From Tetramitus jugosus (lineage: Eukaryota; Heterolobosea; Eutetramitea; Acrasida; Vahlkampfiidae): a stretch of DNA of 64,000 nucleotides. Positions 29,240 through 37,961 of this stretch are shown one piece after another. The notes below the pieces were generated by a model. That model was not told where the DNA came from, ran no database searches, and was given only the letters and a program-made list of their open reading frames with translations. The position numbers and the translations under genes were made by a program. The stretch covers positions 434,001 through 498,000 of the forward strand of contig OW569361.1 of the NCBI GenBank assembly GCA_937625935.1, in the 5' to 3' direction. Within the stretch, counting starts at the first letter, position 1; every line of letters starts with the position of its first letter.

Positions 29240-30922
29240 ATGAGGAGACAACAAATTTCTGTATTTTCAAGATTGCTCATCTTAGCCTTCCTTGTGCTAT
29301 CTTTTGCCAGCGTGCTCGTCCACGCTTCCAAGTCAAGATCCCACTCCAAAGCGAGAGCTCATGCAAGATCCAGAGCTCGTGCAGCTACTGCTACTACTAC
29401 CAACAACGCTCAGAATTTCATGATCTGGAACAATGAGAATGGAACTCCCATGATTATCCTTCCACAGGGTATTACAAAGCCAATTGAAACCATTTGGGCG
29501 TGCTATGGTGCATGGGATGATATGAACGGTGTCTCTGCTGCTATTAGAGCCATGATCCAGAGAGGTGTCGTCCCATACATTCAATCCTATTGTTTCGGAG
29601 ACAATGGATTGAGAGGTAACTTTGAAAAGGCGGTTCAATTTGATACTGCGATTGCACGGGCCATTGGTTCCTCTATTGCCTTTGTCAATATTGATACAGA
29701 GTGGGATGATGGAGCTGTGTTGGATATCTTGAGCAGTCCTGCTGGTATTCAGAGCTTCAAGAACAGAATTCAAGTCTATCGTCAATTTGCTCCAATGACC
29801 AAATTGTTGTCCAGTCCAGGTCTATGGAAGACAGATGCTCAATATGCTTGGTTCGCTCAGATTGATGCCTTGTTGGATATGAGAAGTAACATTTTCTTTG
29901 CGACGAGCAATGAACGTAGTTGCTTGTTGAAGCCAGACGGTGTTTCGATTGGTGTGACTGGAAAGTCATTGAACGAAGCGCTTGCCATGGGAGATAAGAT
30001 CAATGCTGATCGATTGAGATTCAATCGTCTGTGGGGCTCTTCTGCAACCAAGTACATCATCACTGGTGATGCTGCAGTGACTAGCTGTGGATGGGGTGAA
30101 ACCAATCAAGCTGCTATTATTAACAAGTTGGTCGATCGTATGGATTGCTTGTATAGCGATGGATGGAGAGGTGCCAACATCAGAAACGCTGGTCCTGATA
30201 ATTTGTGGGAGCGCGCCATGGGTGTTCAAAACGAAGGTCAATTTGTTTATTCCAATGGAGTGAATGCAAGAAATGCCATGAAGCGTGGATTGGACAGAGC
30301 TATCCATATTATGAAGAATGGTGCAACTTGTGTGCCACCACCTCCAACACCTTTCACTGTTTCTCACATGAAGAGTTCCAGTCAAAATTGGGCTCAATTG
30401 ACTGCTGATCCATCATTTGATGTTGCTGGTATTGTGTTGAACTACAATGGTCAAAGCACAAGATTGAGCAAGGCATCTTGGGGAGAAGAATGGGTTGGAG
30501 CCGCTAACATTGCAAGTGGAACAAGCGTTCAAGTCGTGATTGAAAAAACTTCTGGCGGATCCACCACTGTTCAAATCGCCTGGTTGCAATCTGACTCTGC
30601 ACCAACTCCTTCTCCAACTCCTACACCTGCACCTGCACCTGCACCTACTCCAGCACCAGCACCTGGTCCAGCCCCAGCTGGTTCTTTGACTGTAACTAAC
30701 ACTGGTAGCAATGAATGGTGGGCACAAGTTCAATTGAGTCCAAAAACAGGCATCACCAGTGTAACCATTTCTTACTTGGGTGTTATCCAACCACTCAAGT
30801 TGGAGAGTTATGGTGACTGGACCTCTGGTTTGAGCTCCAGAATCCCATCTGGAACCAGAGTCACTGTCACCTATGTGAAGTCAGGATCTTCATTTAGCCA
30901 GGCCATTATTTGGGCTGTATAA
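29240..30922 (+). CDS. secreted protein with alpha/beta catalytic-like domain and two C-terminal modules
   Basis: A 560-residue protein with a signal peptide (hydrophobic core about 11-28), then a very basic Arg/Ala/Ser/His stretch (30-52). Residues about 58-360 form an alpha/beta domain with acidic motifs FVNIDTEWDDG and NIFFATSNERS, reminiscent of a glycosidase-like barrel without an assigned family. Two modules of about 75 residues follow, separated by a Pro/Ala/Thr linker (about 450-480). They align with each other: EEWVGAANIASGTSVQVVIE then QIAWL, against GDWTSGLSSRIPSGTRVTVT then AIIWAV. The modules recall the expansin C-terminal (CBM63-like) beta-sandwich, which is tentative. Likely a wall or prey polysaccharide-binding enzyme. 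Confidence 0.68.
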   Translation: MRRQQISVFSRLLILAFLVLSFASVLVHASKSRSHSKARAHARSRARAATATTTNNAQNFMIWNNENGTPMIILPQGITKPIETIWACYGAWDDMNGVSAAIRAMIQRGVVPYIQSYCFGDNGLRGNFEKAVQFDTAIARAIGSSIAFVNIDTEWDDGAVLDILSSPAGIQSFKNRIQVYRQFAPMTKLLSSPGLWKTDAQYAWFAQIDALLDMRSNIFFATSNERSCLLKPDGVSIGVTGKSLNEALAMGDKINADRLRFNRLWGSSATKYIITGDAAVTSCGWGETNQAAIINKLVDRMDCLYSDGWRGANIRNAGPDNLWERAMGVQNEGQFVYSNGVNARNAMKRGLDRAIHIMKNGATCVPPPPTPFTVSHMKSSSQNWAQLTADPSFDVAGIVLNYNGQSTRLSKASWGEEWVGAANIASGTSVQVVIEKTSGGSTTVQIAWLQSDSAPTPSPTPTPAPAPAPTPAPAPGPAPAGSLTVTNTGSNEWWAQVQLSPKTGITSVTISYLGVIQPLKLESYGDWTSGLSSRIPSGTRVTVTYVKSGSSFSQAIIWAV

Positions 30923-30954
30923 ACGCTGAACATGATTCACTGAGCACCTCAACT

Positions 30955-32193
30955 TTATGATTGTTTTGATTTATTCGGTGTTTTTATCACTACACCTTTC
31001 ATGGGTTTCAACCGATCAATCATTGGTTGGGCTGGTGTTACACTCGTTATGTGTTCCATCATATCCTTTAACTTTAACATCTGCTTCTCTTCCTGCTTCA
31101 CTAGTTTCCTCTTATCTTTGCTTGGTAAGATGATGGACCCCTTGGATGTGCTCCTTGTCATCTTCTTATGTAATTGTTCGTCCTCTCCTGGAGAATCGTC
31201 TCCACTACCTGTCGTTCCATTTACTGCATACTTCATTTTGACATGGATTGCTGGTAGTCGATTCGGGTCAACCTTCTTGATTAGTAGAATATCTCCATTC
31301 TTTGTGTAAGTGTAATCTTTTCCTCTCACCTGAGAGAGAGCTTTCTCCATCTTCCTTTTCTCCTCCTCGTCTTCTCTTCTCTTTAATGTCTCCCATTGTT
31401 TCTCGAGTAAGAGTTTGGCCTGATTTGTATCTGACACCTTCTTTCCGTTCGTTAACCCAGATGATGTCGAGGATACATCTGTACTTGCTTTTGAAACTCG
31501 ACCTGATGGTATCGTTTTCGAAAGTGTATTTCCATTGGAATGTTTCGGTTTTAAGGAAGATCTCAAAGAGCTTGAAGAATGACTATTAATTGAAAGTTTG
31601 TTGCTCGCTGTTCTCGATGGTGTAACCGCTACCCCCGACGTATTTCCTAGTGTTCCTGAGTGATTCTTCGTCTTATCATTTACTTTGATGGGAGACGATG
31701 TTGACGAGAGCACATTCATTGTGGACGGTCGTTTTTCTCTTCGTCCATGTTCCATCTTTCCAAGTAGAGATGATTGTTTCTCTAGCCTCTTCTTCACAAT
31801 TATTGGTACACTACTTCTGGCCCATGAATCCGTTGGTATTCTCTCTGGTTCCTCTTCTATTGACCAACAAGGATCATCTCTCGTCTCTCCAGTGTCTCGA
31901 TTTACGAACAACATGTCCAGCATGTGATTCATTTGAGCCATGACTGCATTCACCGCATAGGGAACACTCTTTTCATCATAGAAATTGTCTTCAATGCACT
32001 GTAACGTGTGCCGTAACAGGTCTTGAGTCAAGAAATAGCAATACTGCTCTCCAGATTCGATCACATGAGTCAGATCTTTCAATTCCTTCTCGAGTCGCTT
32101 CTCCTCTAGCGCAGCCACATCAACCACAATTGAAGATGAGGATTCTGTGACAATCTTCACAGGAGGATGAGATGATAGCGTTTGTGAGCTCAT
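30955..32193 (-). CDS. C2orf81-like conserved protein (DUF4639 type)
   Basis: A 412-residue, single-exon protein. The N-terminal region has a helical block (about 30-100) followed by DDPCWSIEEEPERIPTDSWA and RSSVPII. The same D-P-x-W, E-E-P, T-D-S-W-A, S-V-P order is the signature of vertebrate C2orf81. Further along, VDPNRLPAIHVK resembles the RLDPxRLP motif of that family. The middle and C-terminus are Ser/Lys-rich, with a Glu/Arg coiled coil (about 265-300). The function of the family is not established; its spread among ciliated eukaryotes suggests a cilium link. The C-terminus is 32 bp from the stop of the convergent secreted-protein gene. Confidence 0.68.
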   Translation of the reverse strand: MSSQTLSSHPPVKIVTESSSSIVVDVAALEEKRLEKELKDLTHVIESGEQYCYFLTQDLLRHTLQCIEDNFYDEKSVPYAVNAVMAQMNHMLDMLFVNRDTGETRDDPCWSIEEEPERIPTDSWARSSVPIIVKKRLEKQSSLLGKMEHGRREKRPSTMNVLSSTSSPIKVNDKTKNHSGTLGNTSGVAVTPSRTASNKLSINSHSSSSLRSSLKPKHSNGNTLSKTIPSGRVSKASTDVSSTSSGLTNGKKVSDTNQAKLLLEKQWETLKRREDEEEKRKMEKALSQVRGKDYTYTKNGDILLIKKVDPNRLPAIHVKMKYAVNGTTGSGDDSPGEDEQLHKKMTRSTSKGSIILPSKDKRKLVKQEEKQMLKLKDMMEHITSVTPAQPMIDRLKPMKGVVIKTPNKSKQS

Positions 32194-32253
32194 GACATTT
32201 AAATTTTCGTTACACCAGAATGCACTCTACACCTGTAAACAATTGACCGACAG

Positions 32254-32273
32254 AAAATGGCGCGCAAAAATTC
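32254..32273 (-). promoter_or_regulatory. GGCGCGCAAAAA element upstream of C2orf81-like gene
   Basis: AAAATGGCGCGCAAAAATTC lies about 60-80 bp before the ATG at 32193. It shares the GGCGCGCAAA core with the element upstream of the AK7-like gene. It also lies in the short gap between this gene and the NIP7 stop, so it can only serve the C2orf81-like gene. Confidence 0.4.
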
Positions 32274-32370
32274 GGAAAATCGTCAGGCAACAACCAACAA
32301 AATGACCCACAATAAAGACAACAATAAAAGCTTTTGCAACACAATGAAAAGAACGAATGGGAACAAAATT

Positions 32371-32928
32371 TTACAACAATTTTCCAGAGCCTTCTTCTCT
32401 CAGATACTCACCCACATCTGCTTGATGGAAACAAACAACATCAGTTGGATGCAATTGTCTGCATTCTTCTGTGCTTCTTGCCACAACACCAAATCCAAGT
32501 GGTGTGTCATTCATACTCATGACAACAACTCCTTGATATTGTGGTGTGTCTTCTGTCATTCTTCCTAGACCAGTCTTGACAACGTGAGAACCATACAAGA
32601 AGCTTAGCTCAGCGTTTGGTTTGACCCAGATTTTGTATGGAGCAAATTGCGCCAAATAATCCAAACAAGTGACCTGTAGTTGGAATTTTCCCGTCTTTGT
32701 AAAACTTCCGAAACAAATTCCAGCGGACAATAAACGATCAAATGATATGTTGGAGGCTAGTTTGAGCATGCTTGTAGAGAGATAGTAGACTTTGTTCTTG
32801 TGCAACCGAAACACATATTCTTCTCCTTCTTTCGTCTTCGATTGGAGCATGAGCTTAATGTTTCTACCCACGTATTTTGCTAATTTTTCAAAAAAAATTC
32901 GTGTTTCTTCTTCGGATAGTGGTCTCAT
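32371..32928 (-). CDS. NIP7: 60S ribosome biogenesis factor NIP7
   Basis: A 185-residue protein covering the entire family (about 180 residues). It starts [20 protein letters not shown] and continues with [17 protein letters not shown]. The C-terminal PUA domain includes [20 protein letters not shown], then a [20 protein letters not shown] segment and [18 protein letters not shown]7 binds pre-rRNA and helps 27S processing and 60S assembly in the nucleus. Confidence 0.96.
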   Translation of the reverse strand: MRPLSEEETRIFFEKLAKYVGRNIKLMLQSKTKEGEEYVFRLHKNKVYYLSTSMLKLASNISFDRLLSAGICFGSFTKTGKFQLQVTCLDYLAQFAPYKIWVKPNAELSFLYGSHVVKTGLGRMTEDTPQYQGVVVMSMNDTPLGFGVVARSTEECRQLHPTDVVCFHQADVGEYLREEGSGKLL

Positions 32929-33134
32929 TTTTTATAATGTGTGTGTGCGTGTGCGTGGAGTTGTTTTGTTGTGGTGTGGAGTGCTGATTGTCGATTTTGT
33001 TGCTAATTTTTTTTTTGTGGGCGTCTGTGGAAAAATTATTGTTTGTTGCAAGTAGTTTGTGCACCATGTGAAATTTGCTTGAACATTCAACGAAAGAAAG
33101 AAAAATAATTTATTCCGCCTTGATCGGAGCGTAC

Positions 33135-34329
33135 TTACTGAGATCCGATAAAGGGCAATCGATTGAACAAGGAGAGGAATCGAGTGGCAAGTTTGGAGAC
33201 TAGCGATTCCTTGGGCCGTATAGATACAATGTATGGTTCATACTGGACATGATTACTCAACCGATTGGTTCGCTTGACCAGCAGAATGCGCTCTTGTTTC
33301 TTTGTCACAAATGATCCTCCAAAAAACTTTCTCGTTTCAAAGAAGTAGTACTTTTGACCAGAGTAATCTTTTCCATTCGCATCAAAATAATCACTCTGTG
33401 GTGCAATAATGGGTCTCACTGATTGCATCTTTTTTCCAAAGTATCCATGCTTCACATAGGCATTCAAACTCACAACATTATGAGCATTGAACAATGTTGT
33501 CGGCGTGGATGAAAACACCATGGGTATCAGATCAATGGTTTCCTCTTCTTCTTCTTGTTGTGCATTACTGTATGGTATTGGCAATGCAAATGTGGTTGCA
33601 TCAGATTCAATCACGTGTCGATGAACGCGTGTCGTTGGTTGTGGTGGTGTAGACTTGATCCTAATGTCACCACCAGAGTAAGCTTGTGCCAGAATGGCTG
33701 CATTGGAAATGTTTTGTGAAAATGTCATGACAGATATGAAATAAACAGCTGGTTTGAATGGTGGATTCGATGTCGCTGTAATCAATTCACCAGGGTAGGA
33801 TGTGTTCTCTTTCTTGGACCAAGTGGATTGAAATTGCTCCATTTGAACAGGCGTAGTTCTATCATCATTATTATTTTGTCCATTCATCATGTAAAATTCA
33901 AATTCGCGCCATGATTATACACACACACACACACACACACATATATCCAATGAATTATTCAATCAATTGATTATGTGAGTCACAAAATGATAAAAATGAA
34001 GCAGAAAAAACAAAAAAAGCTAAAGCTAAAACATACGTAATGTTGATTTGAGTGGTCGTGACGCATCCTGTGGATGAATCTTGATTGCACAGCAATGAAA
34101 CACTGAGTGCATTGTAGTTGACACCAGACACATTGACAAAAAAGTATTGTGGCTTCAGAGGATCAAGTGTCGATTTGAGCGTAAACGGTGTTTCGAGAGC
34201 TAATGGTATAAATTGAATTTTTTGAGCCGTACTTGATTTTGGCGCGAGTTTTGAGCTAGAAAGCGGAGCGGAGAATATAAGGAGAAGCGAAAGGAGGAGG
34301 AGAAGGAAAAAGGGTGAACGTCGACTCAT
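33135..34329 (-). CDS. secreted protein of unknown family, two exons
   Basis: Exon 1 is 34329-34037 and exon 2 is 33858-33135, joined by a 178-nt phase-2 intron (GTATGT...ATAG). The splice keeps one frame through INITTTPVQMEQF, giving 338 residues. Residues 1-27 are a clear signal peptide (Leu-rich core). The first 100 residues have a beta-like Q-x-F-F-V-N-V strand region and a Cys pair (CNQDSSTGC). The exon-2 part includes AVYFISVMTFSQNISNAAIL, an acidic run of five Glu, and a C-terminal block ending LFNRLPFIGSQ. The two halves each have a Lys/Thr-P-x-Y/F-F-I/V segment, which may be a repeated beta-sandwich. I do not recognise the family. Confidence 0.62.
33919..33940. repeat. (AC)11 dinucleotide microsatellite inside an intron
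   Basis: Eleven perfect AC units followed by ATATAT lie within the intron of the secreted-protein gene. On the gene's strand this is a GT run between the splice sites. Confidence 0.9.
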
Positions 34330-34849
34330 GATCACTGTAGTGTGGTGGTGATGAGAACCTTTGGTGTGAATTTTGTTGATGTTCTTGTTGATGTTGTTGT
34401 TATCGATGGATATTGTTTTCTCTCTTTTTTTTTATGGTGCCATAAAACACGTTCTGTTTCGTTCATGGAAAGCTTCTTGGGCAGAAAATCGCATCAAGAT
34501 TTTCCGATAAGAGCTTTCGACGACCTATTTTTTTTGAACTTGGGGTTTCGAATGTGGGGTTGGTGGATCCACATCCGATAACTTCTCACTGGTTTTAGCT
34601 CTAACTTACGGATAAAGAACGTTTTGTTCCGGTTTGATTAATGTGGGGGCATAAAAGAGCGAAAATAAATCATTATTGGCACTGGTACTTGGCGAGTCGA
34701 AAATATCAAAGACCTTTCCGGTCTTGCATACCCGTGTGTAGGGTGGATGATCTGTGATAACAATACTCTGCACAACAACAATCCACAACAAAAGTACAGC
34801 GAACCGATTTTACTATACACTCATTGTTCAAATAGTATTTCTTCAGAAG
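34330..34849. promoter_or_regulatory. divergent upstream region of secreted protein and redox-enzyme gene
   Basis: About 520 bp between outward-facing genes. T-rich on the left half and without a protein-like frame. No TATA-type element stands out; a CATAAAAGAG stretch at about 34650-34660 is the only weak candidate. Confidence 0.35.
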
Positions 34850-36185
34850 ATGGCACCGAATAGCATGAATGAGCTGAAACAATCGATTGTCAACACTCCG
34901 CTGAGACAATTGTATTATGAATTGATGAATTATAGTGACTCAAAGAGGGAAGGTGAGAATCGATTCTCGAAGGAAGCCGAGAGAGCAACTTCTCAGTTTC
35001 TAAAGCAGATGTTGACTATTTGTGACTCGAAATTAGAACAGATAATGTTTGAGTACTCTCCGAGAGCGCTCGATCGGTTCATTATGAGAAACTATGAAGG
35101 AACAATGGACTCCTATCAGAAGAACAAGAAAAATCCTTCTTACAACAAACACAATGCAAGACATTACCTTTTGCAACAAGCACCTGGAAAGTTAATCGAT
35201 GGTTTATGGTTACAAAACACTGGTCAGTTGATTCGTGAGCAGTCAATATCGGAGGAAGAGAAACAAATGTGGACAATTTTGAATGAAATTTTTGAGGAAG
35301 AGATGGGTGAAGGAGATGAGAAAAAGAATCACATTAATATTTATAGAAACTTATTGAATCAAGCTGGCATGAACTTACCTGAAACAAAATCCAGGGAATT
35401 TGCTTTTCATGATTCATTCCAAACTGAATCGTTCTTATCACCTGTCGTACAGTTAGCACTATCACTGTTTCAGGAAGAGTATACTCCAGAGTTGATTCAC
35501 TCTGAACTTTGAAGAAGCAGCGCTGTCAGTTTTGCAAATGGTTGATGCTGTCAAGGAAATTGGGTTGGACAATTATTACTACGTATTGCATGTTACAATT
35601 GATAATCCTTGTACAGGTCATTCTGCTCAAGCGAAAGAAGCGGTCAACCTTTACATGAAACTTTTCAAGGATGGAAATCGAGGCTTGATATGGAGGAGGA
35701 TATTGCGAGGTTACTTGTTGGCAACAATGATGGACTTTGAAAGTTTAAGCGAACAGATTCAACGAAAATCCGACCATATGGTAAGAGAATTGATGATTGA
35801 TTTGATTGAGAGGTATAAACCTTATGCTGCATGTCCAGTTCATTCCAGAGTTAGAATGAACGGAACCTCATTAGAGAGTCAGATGAAAACCCGAACGGCT
35901 GAAGAGTTTCTTCTGGAGCTGCAAGAGTCTGCATGGATTGTTCACGGAGATCCTGACAAGAGCTTACTCTGTAAATCCATGTCGTTTGGACATAAAATGT
36001 ACAAGGTATTCTCTGAAGAAGATGAGACGATCGTTCGAAACTGGATATCGAGTCTAAAGGGAAGAAGAACATATCATGATTTTTCATCTGTGGAATTGAG
36101 ATCTAACTATCTGAAGTCTGCGTACACACTGATTGCGTTGGTCAGTTTATTGTTCACATTGATACCTATATGTTTGATGAAGTAG
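34850..36185 (+). pseudogene. heme-oxygenase-like iron redox enzyme with a frameshift and C-terminal anchor
   Basis: Two adjoining frames form one protein of about 444 residues: 34850-35497, then from about 35499 to 36185 one base out of phase. The first part ends LALSLFQEEYTPELI, the second continues TLNFEEAALSVLQMVDAV then DNYYYVLHVTIDNPCTGHSA. Together they give the core of the heme-oxygenase-like iron-containing redox family (PF14518 type): P-E-L-I, F-x-L-x-x-E, H-x-x-x-D-N and G-H, with metal ligands spread across both frames. The protein ends in a hydrophobic segment (TLIALVSLLFTLIPICLM), a likely tail anchor. The gap is too small for an intron. It is a recent pseudogene, an assembly error or a recoded gene (CTT TGA A lies at 35507-35513). 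Confidence 0.62.
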
Positions 36186-36386
36186 GATGGATTTCTGAAA
36201 AATCGACCATAGTTTGACTCTGTACAAGTCAAGTTTAAGCTTCTCCGCTACTAATCTTGTATGGCATCGCCCTATAAAATTGTCCCCAAAAATATTGAGC
36301 CCAAAGTAATTTCTTCATTATTCATTACGTGTATCCAAATCATATATCTGGACCAAACTTGAAGGAACGCCACAAAAAATAGAAGA

Positions 36387-37283
36387 ATGATAATTAACAT
36401 GAACCCTGACTTGAACATAGATTTGATTAGAGTAGTTCTAAGCGGGAAAGAAGTACCGAACATTGAGAAAAAGATTAACCAAGACAATGAAAATCTTGCT
36501 ACCTGGCGTTCCTATCACTATGGTTTTACAAACCTAAAACGTTCTTCCTTATCAACTGCCGAATTTGAAAAAGTTGGTGAAAGAACTACAGAGCAGGCGA
36601 CCATCTATTTGATTCCTCACAAAATGAACCTAGGTGGTATCTGGCTCAAGAAGACTCAAAATGAAAAAACAACTCAAGTTTCCTATGCCTTAACATTTGT
36701 TTTTGTTGTGAGCAAGGACCATATTGTTATTGGCCAATATTCAAGAAAGAATCCAGGTGAATTAACTCAATATCTAAACAAAATTGGCTTCGATGATCTC
36801 TGTAGTATTGAGGAATTGGAACAACATAGCTACACAACACAAAAGCAAATTTTTAAAAGGAAGGATGGAGTGGAATGCCAGATTTGTGTTTCAGAGATGG
36901 ACAAGTATATCTATTATCAACATGCAACCTTGAAGTTTAACTCAACCTGCTTTGATCAACCCTTATCCAGTGTGATGGCTGAGGATCTAAGACAACAATT
37001 TAACTTTCAAAAAGGGAGAAGCAGTGTTCTTGAATGCCTTCGTCTCGATTTTCCAGAAGAGTATAAACTGATCAAGCAAGTGGATTACGAGGGAGATGTT
37101 CTGGATTGTTACTCAGGATTCAATTACTTTGAAGACCATGATGAAGAGGAAGAGGAAGAGGAAGAAGAGATAGAACATGAATTTCCTCCAAGTAAGATTC
37201 CTTGGTCTCTGGAGGTAACCATTAATGAACTAATCAAGAAGATGAACATCCATATGAACAGCAAGAAGAGTGAGAATCAATAA
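36387..37283 (+). CDS. orphan protein with acidic run near the C-terminus
   Basis: A 298-residue protein from the ATG at 36387, preceded by an A-rich leader. No signal peptide or membrane segment. The body has alternating hydrophobic strands, e.g. EQATIYLIPHKMNLGGIWL and SYALTFVFVVSKDHIVIGQY, and a Cys-containing block (KDGVECQICVSEMDKYIYYQ). A DHDEEEEEEEEEIEHE run lies at about residues 253-268. I do not recognise the family. Codon use and composition match its neighbours, so it is probably a real gene, perhaps lineage-specific. Confidence 0.55.
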   Translation: MIINMNPDLNIDLIRVVLSGKEVPNIEKKINQDNENLATWRSYHYGFTNLKRSSLSTAEFEKVGERTTEQATIYLIPHKMNLGGIWLKKTQNEKTTQVSYALTFVFVVSKDHIVIGQYSRKNPGELTQYLNKIGFDDLCSIEELEQHSYTTQKQIFKRKDGVECQICVSEMDKYIYYQHATLKFNSTCFDQPLSSVMAEDLRQQFNFQKGRSSVLECLRLDFPEEYKLIKQVDYEGDVLDCYSGFNYFEDHDEEEEEEEEEIEHEFPPSKIPWSLEVTINELIKKMNIHMNSKKSENQ

Positions 37284-37961
37284 TATTAATAAATGTTGTT
37301 CTTGTCCTAAGACAATATTAAGAATTTTCTTTGTCTCTTGCTTGGATGAGTGAATAGAGGAGAGGACGATGAGGCGATTTGATTTGATTTCAACTTATTA
37401 GGAATGAATTCAGCTCGGTCATCGATTGATAAACATCAACATAATGTTGAATTCCTCATTGTTGCCATCATTTTCTATTATCACTTTAGAATCTTCCATT
37501 GCTCTCCTTTTCATGATGATGAATGGTGTGAGAATGGGGTTGGTGTTGATAGGAGAGATGGTATTCTTGTTGTTCAACTCTAATTGTTTTAATAATCCTT
37601 GTTCACTCGGTTTCTTGCTAAACAACCAAAATCTCGTAACTATCTTGGTTGTTATTAAAAACAACCAAAAAATTGCTCTGCCTATGTTGAGAAAAGACAG
37701 CTAGGAGTATACGCTGGGGATGCTCGGAATCGAAACACAAGCGATCAAGCAAGTAGCGAAGGGTTTGAAGAAGAGTGGTGTAAATGAGGAGCTCAACACT
37801 AAACGGAGGTGTTTAGAGGTGATACATCATCTCTTCACAAACGCCAAAGAACTTGATGGTTGTTGCGAACATTAACGACCCCGTAGTGAGCAATTAAGTA
37901 CCGCAAGTACAATCAACAAAAAACTAAATGCGCAACGTTGGTTGTATTAGAGTTATTGCTT
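37284..37961. other. intergenic region containing a scrambled partial copy of the RWP-RK locus
   Basis: About 680 bp between the orphan gene and the RWP-RK gene. The left part (37317-37450) repeats pieces of the RWP-RK gene and its upstream flank (listed separately). Weak open frames at 37419-37664 (-) and 37426-37704 (+) are Ile/Asn/Leu-rich and look noncoding. No gene is supported in the remaining 300 bp (37665-37961). Confidence 0.5.
37317..37450. repeat. rearranged duplicate of RWP-RK gene end and upstream flank
   Basis: 37317-37357 resembles 38058-38105 (GAATTTTCTTTG, then CTTGCTTGGA and ATGAGTGAAT in both), which is coding sequence near the C-terminus of the RWP-RK gene. Immediately after, 37378-37412 resembles 38890-38924 (GATTTGATTTGATTTC, then ATTAGG-ATGAA), which lies upstream of that gene's start. 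A further block, GGTCATCGATTGATAAACATCAAC (37417-37440, given in two overlapping parts by position), corresponds to 38938-38959 in reverse orientation. The copy therefore lacks the gene body and includes an inversion. Confidence 0.65.

Noticed and set aside
35507-35513. programmed +1 recoding at CTT TGA A as the main explanation
   Set aside because: The conserved F-x-L-x-x-E segment lies in the second frame upstream of the stop, so a single-base insertion or small deletion at about 35495 explains the break better. Kept only as a possibility.
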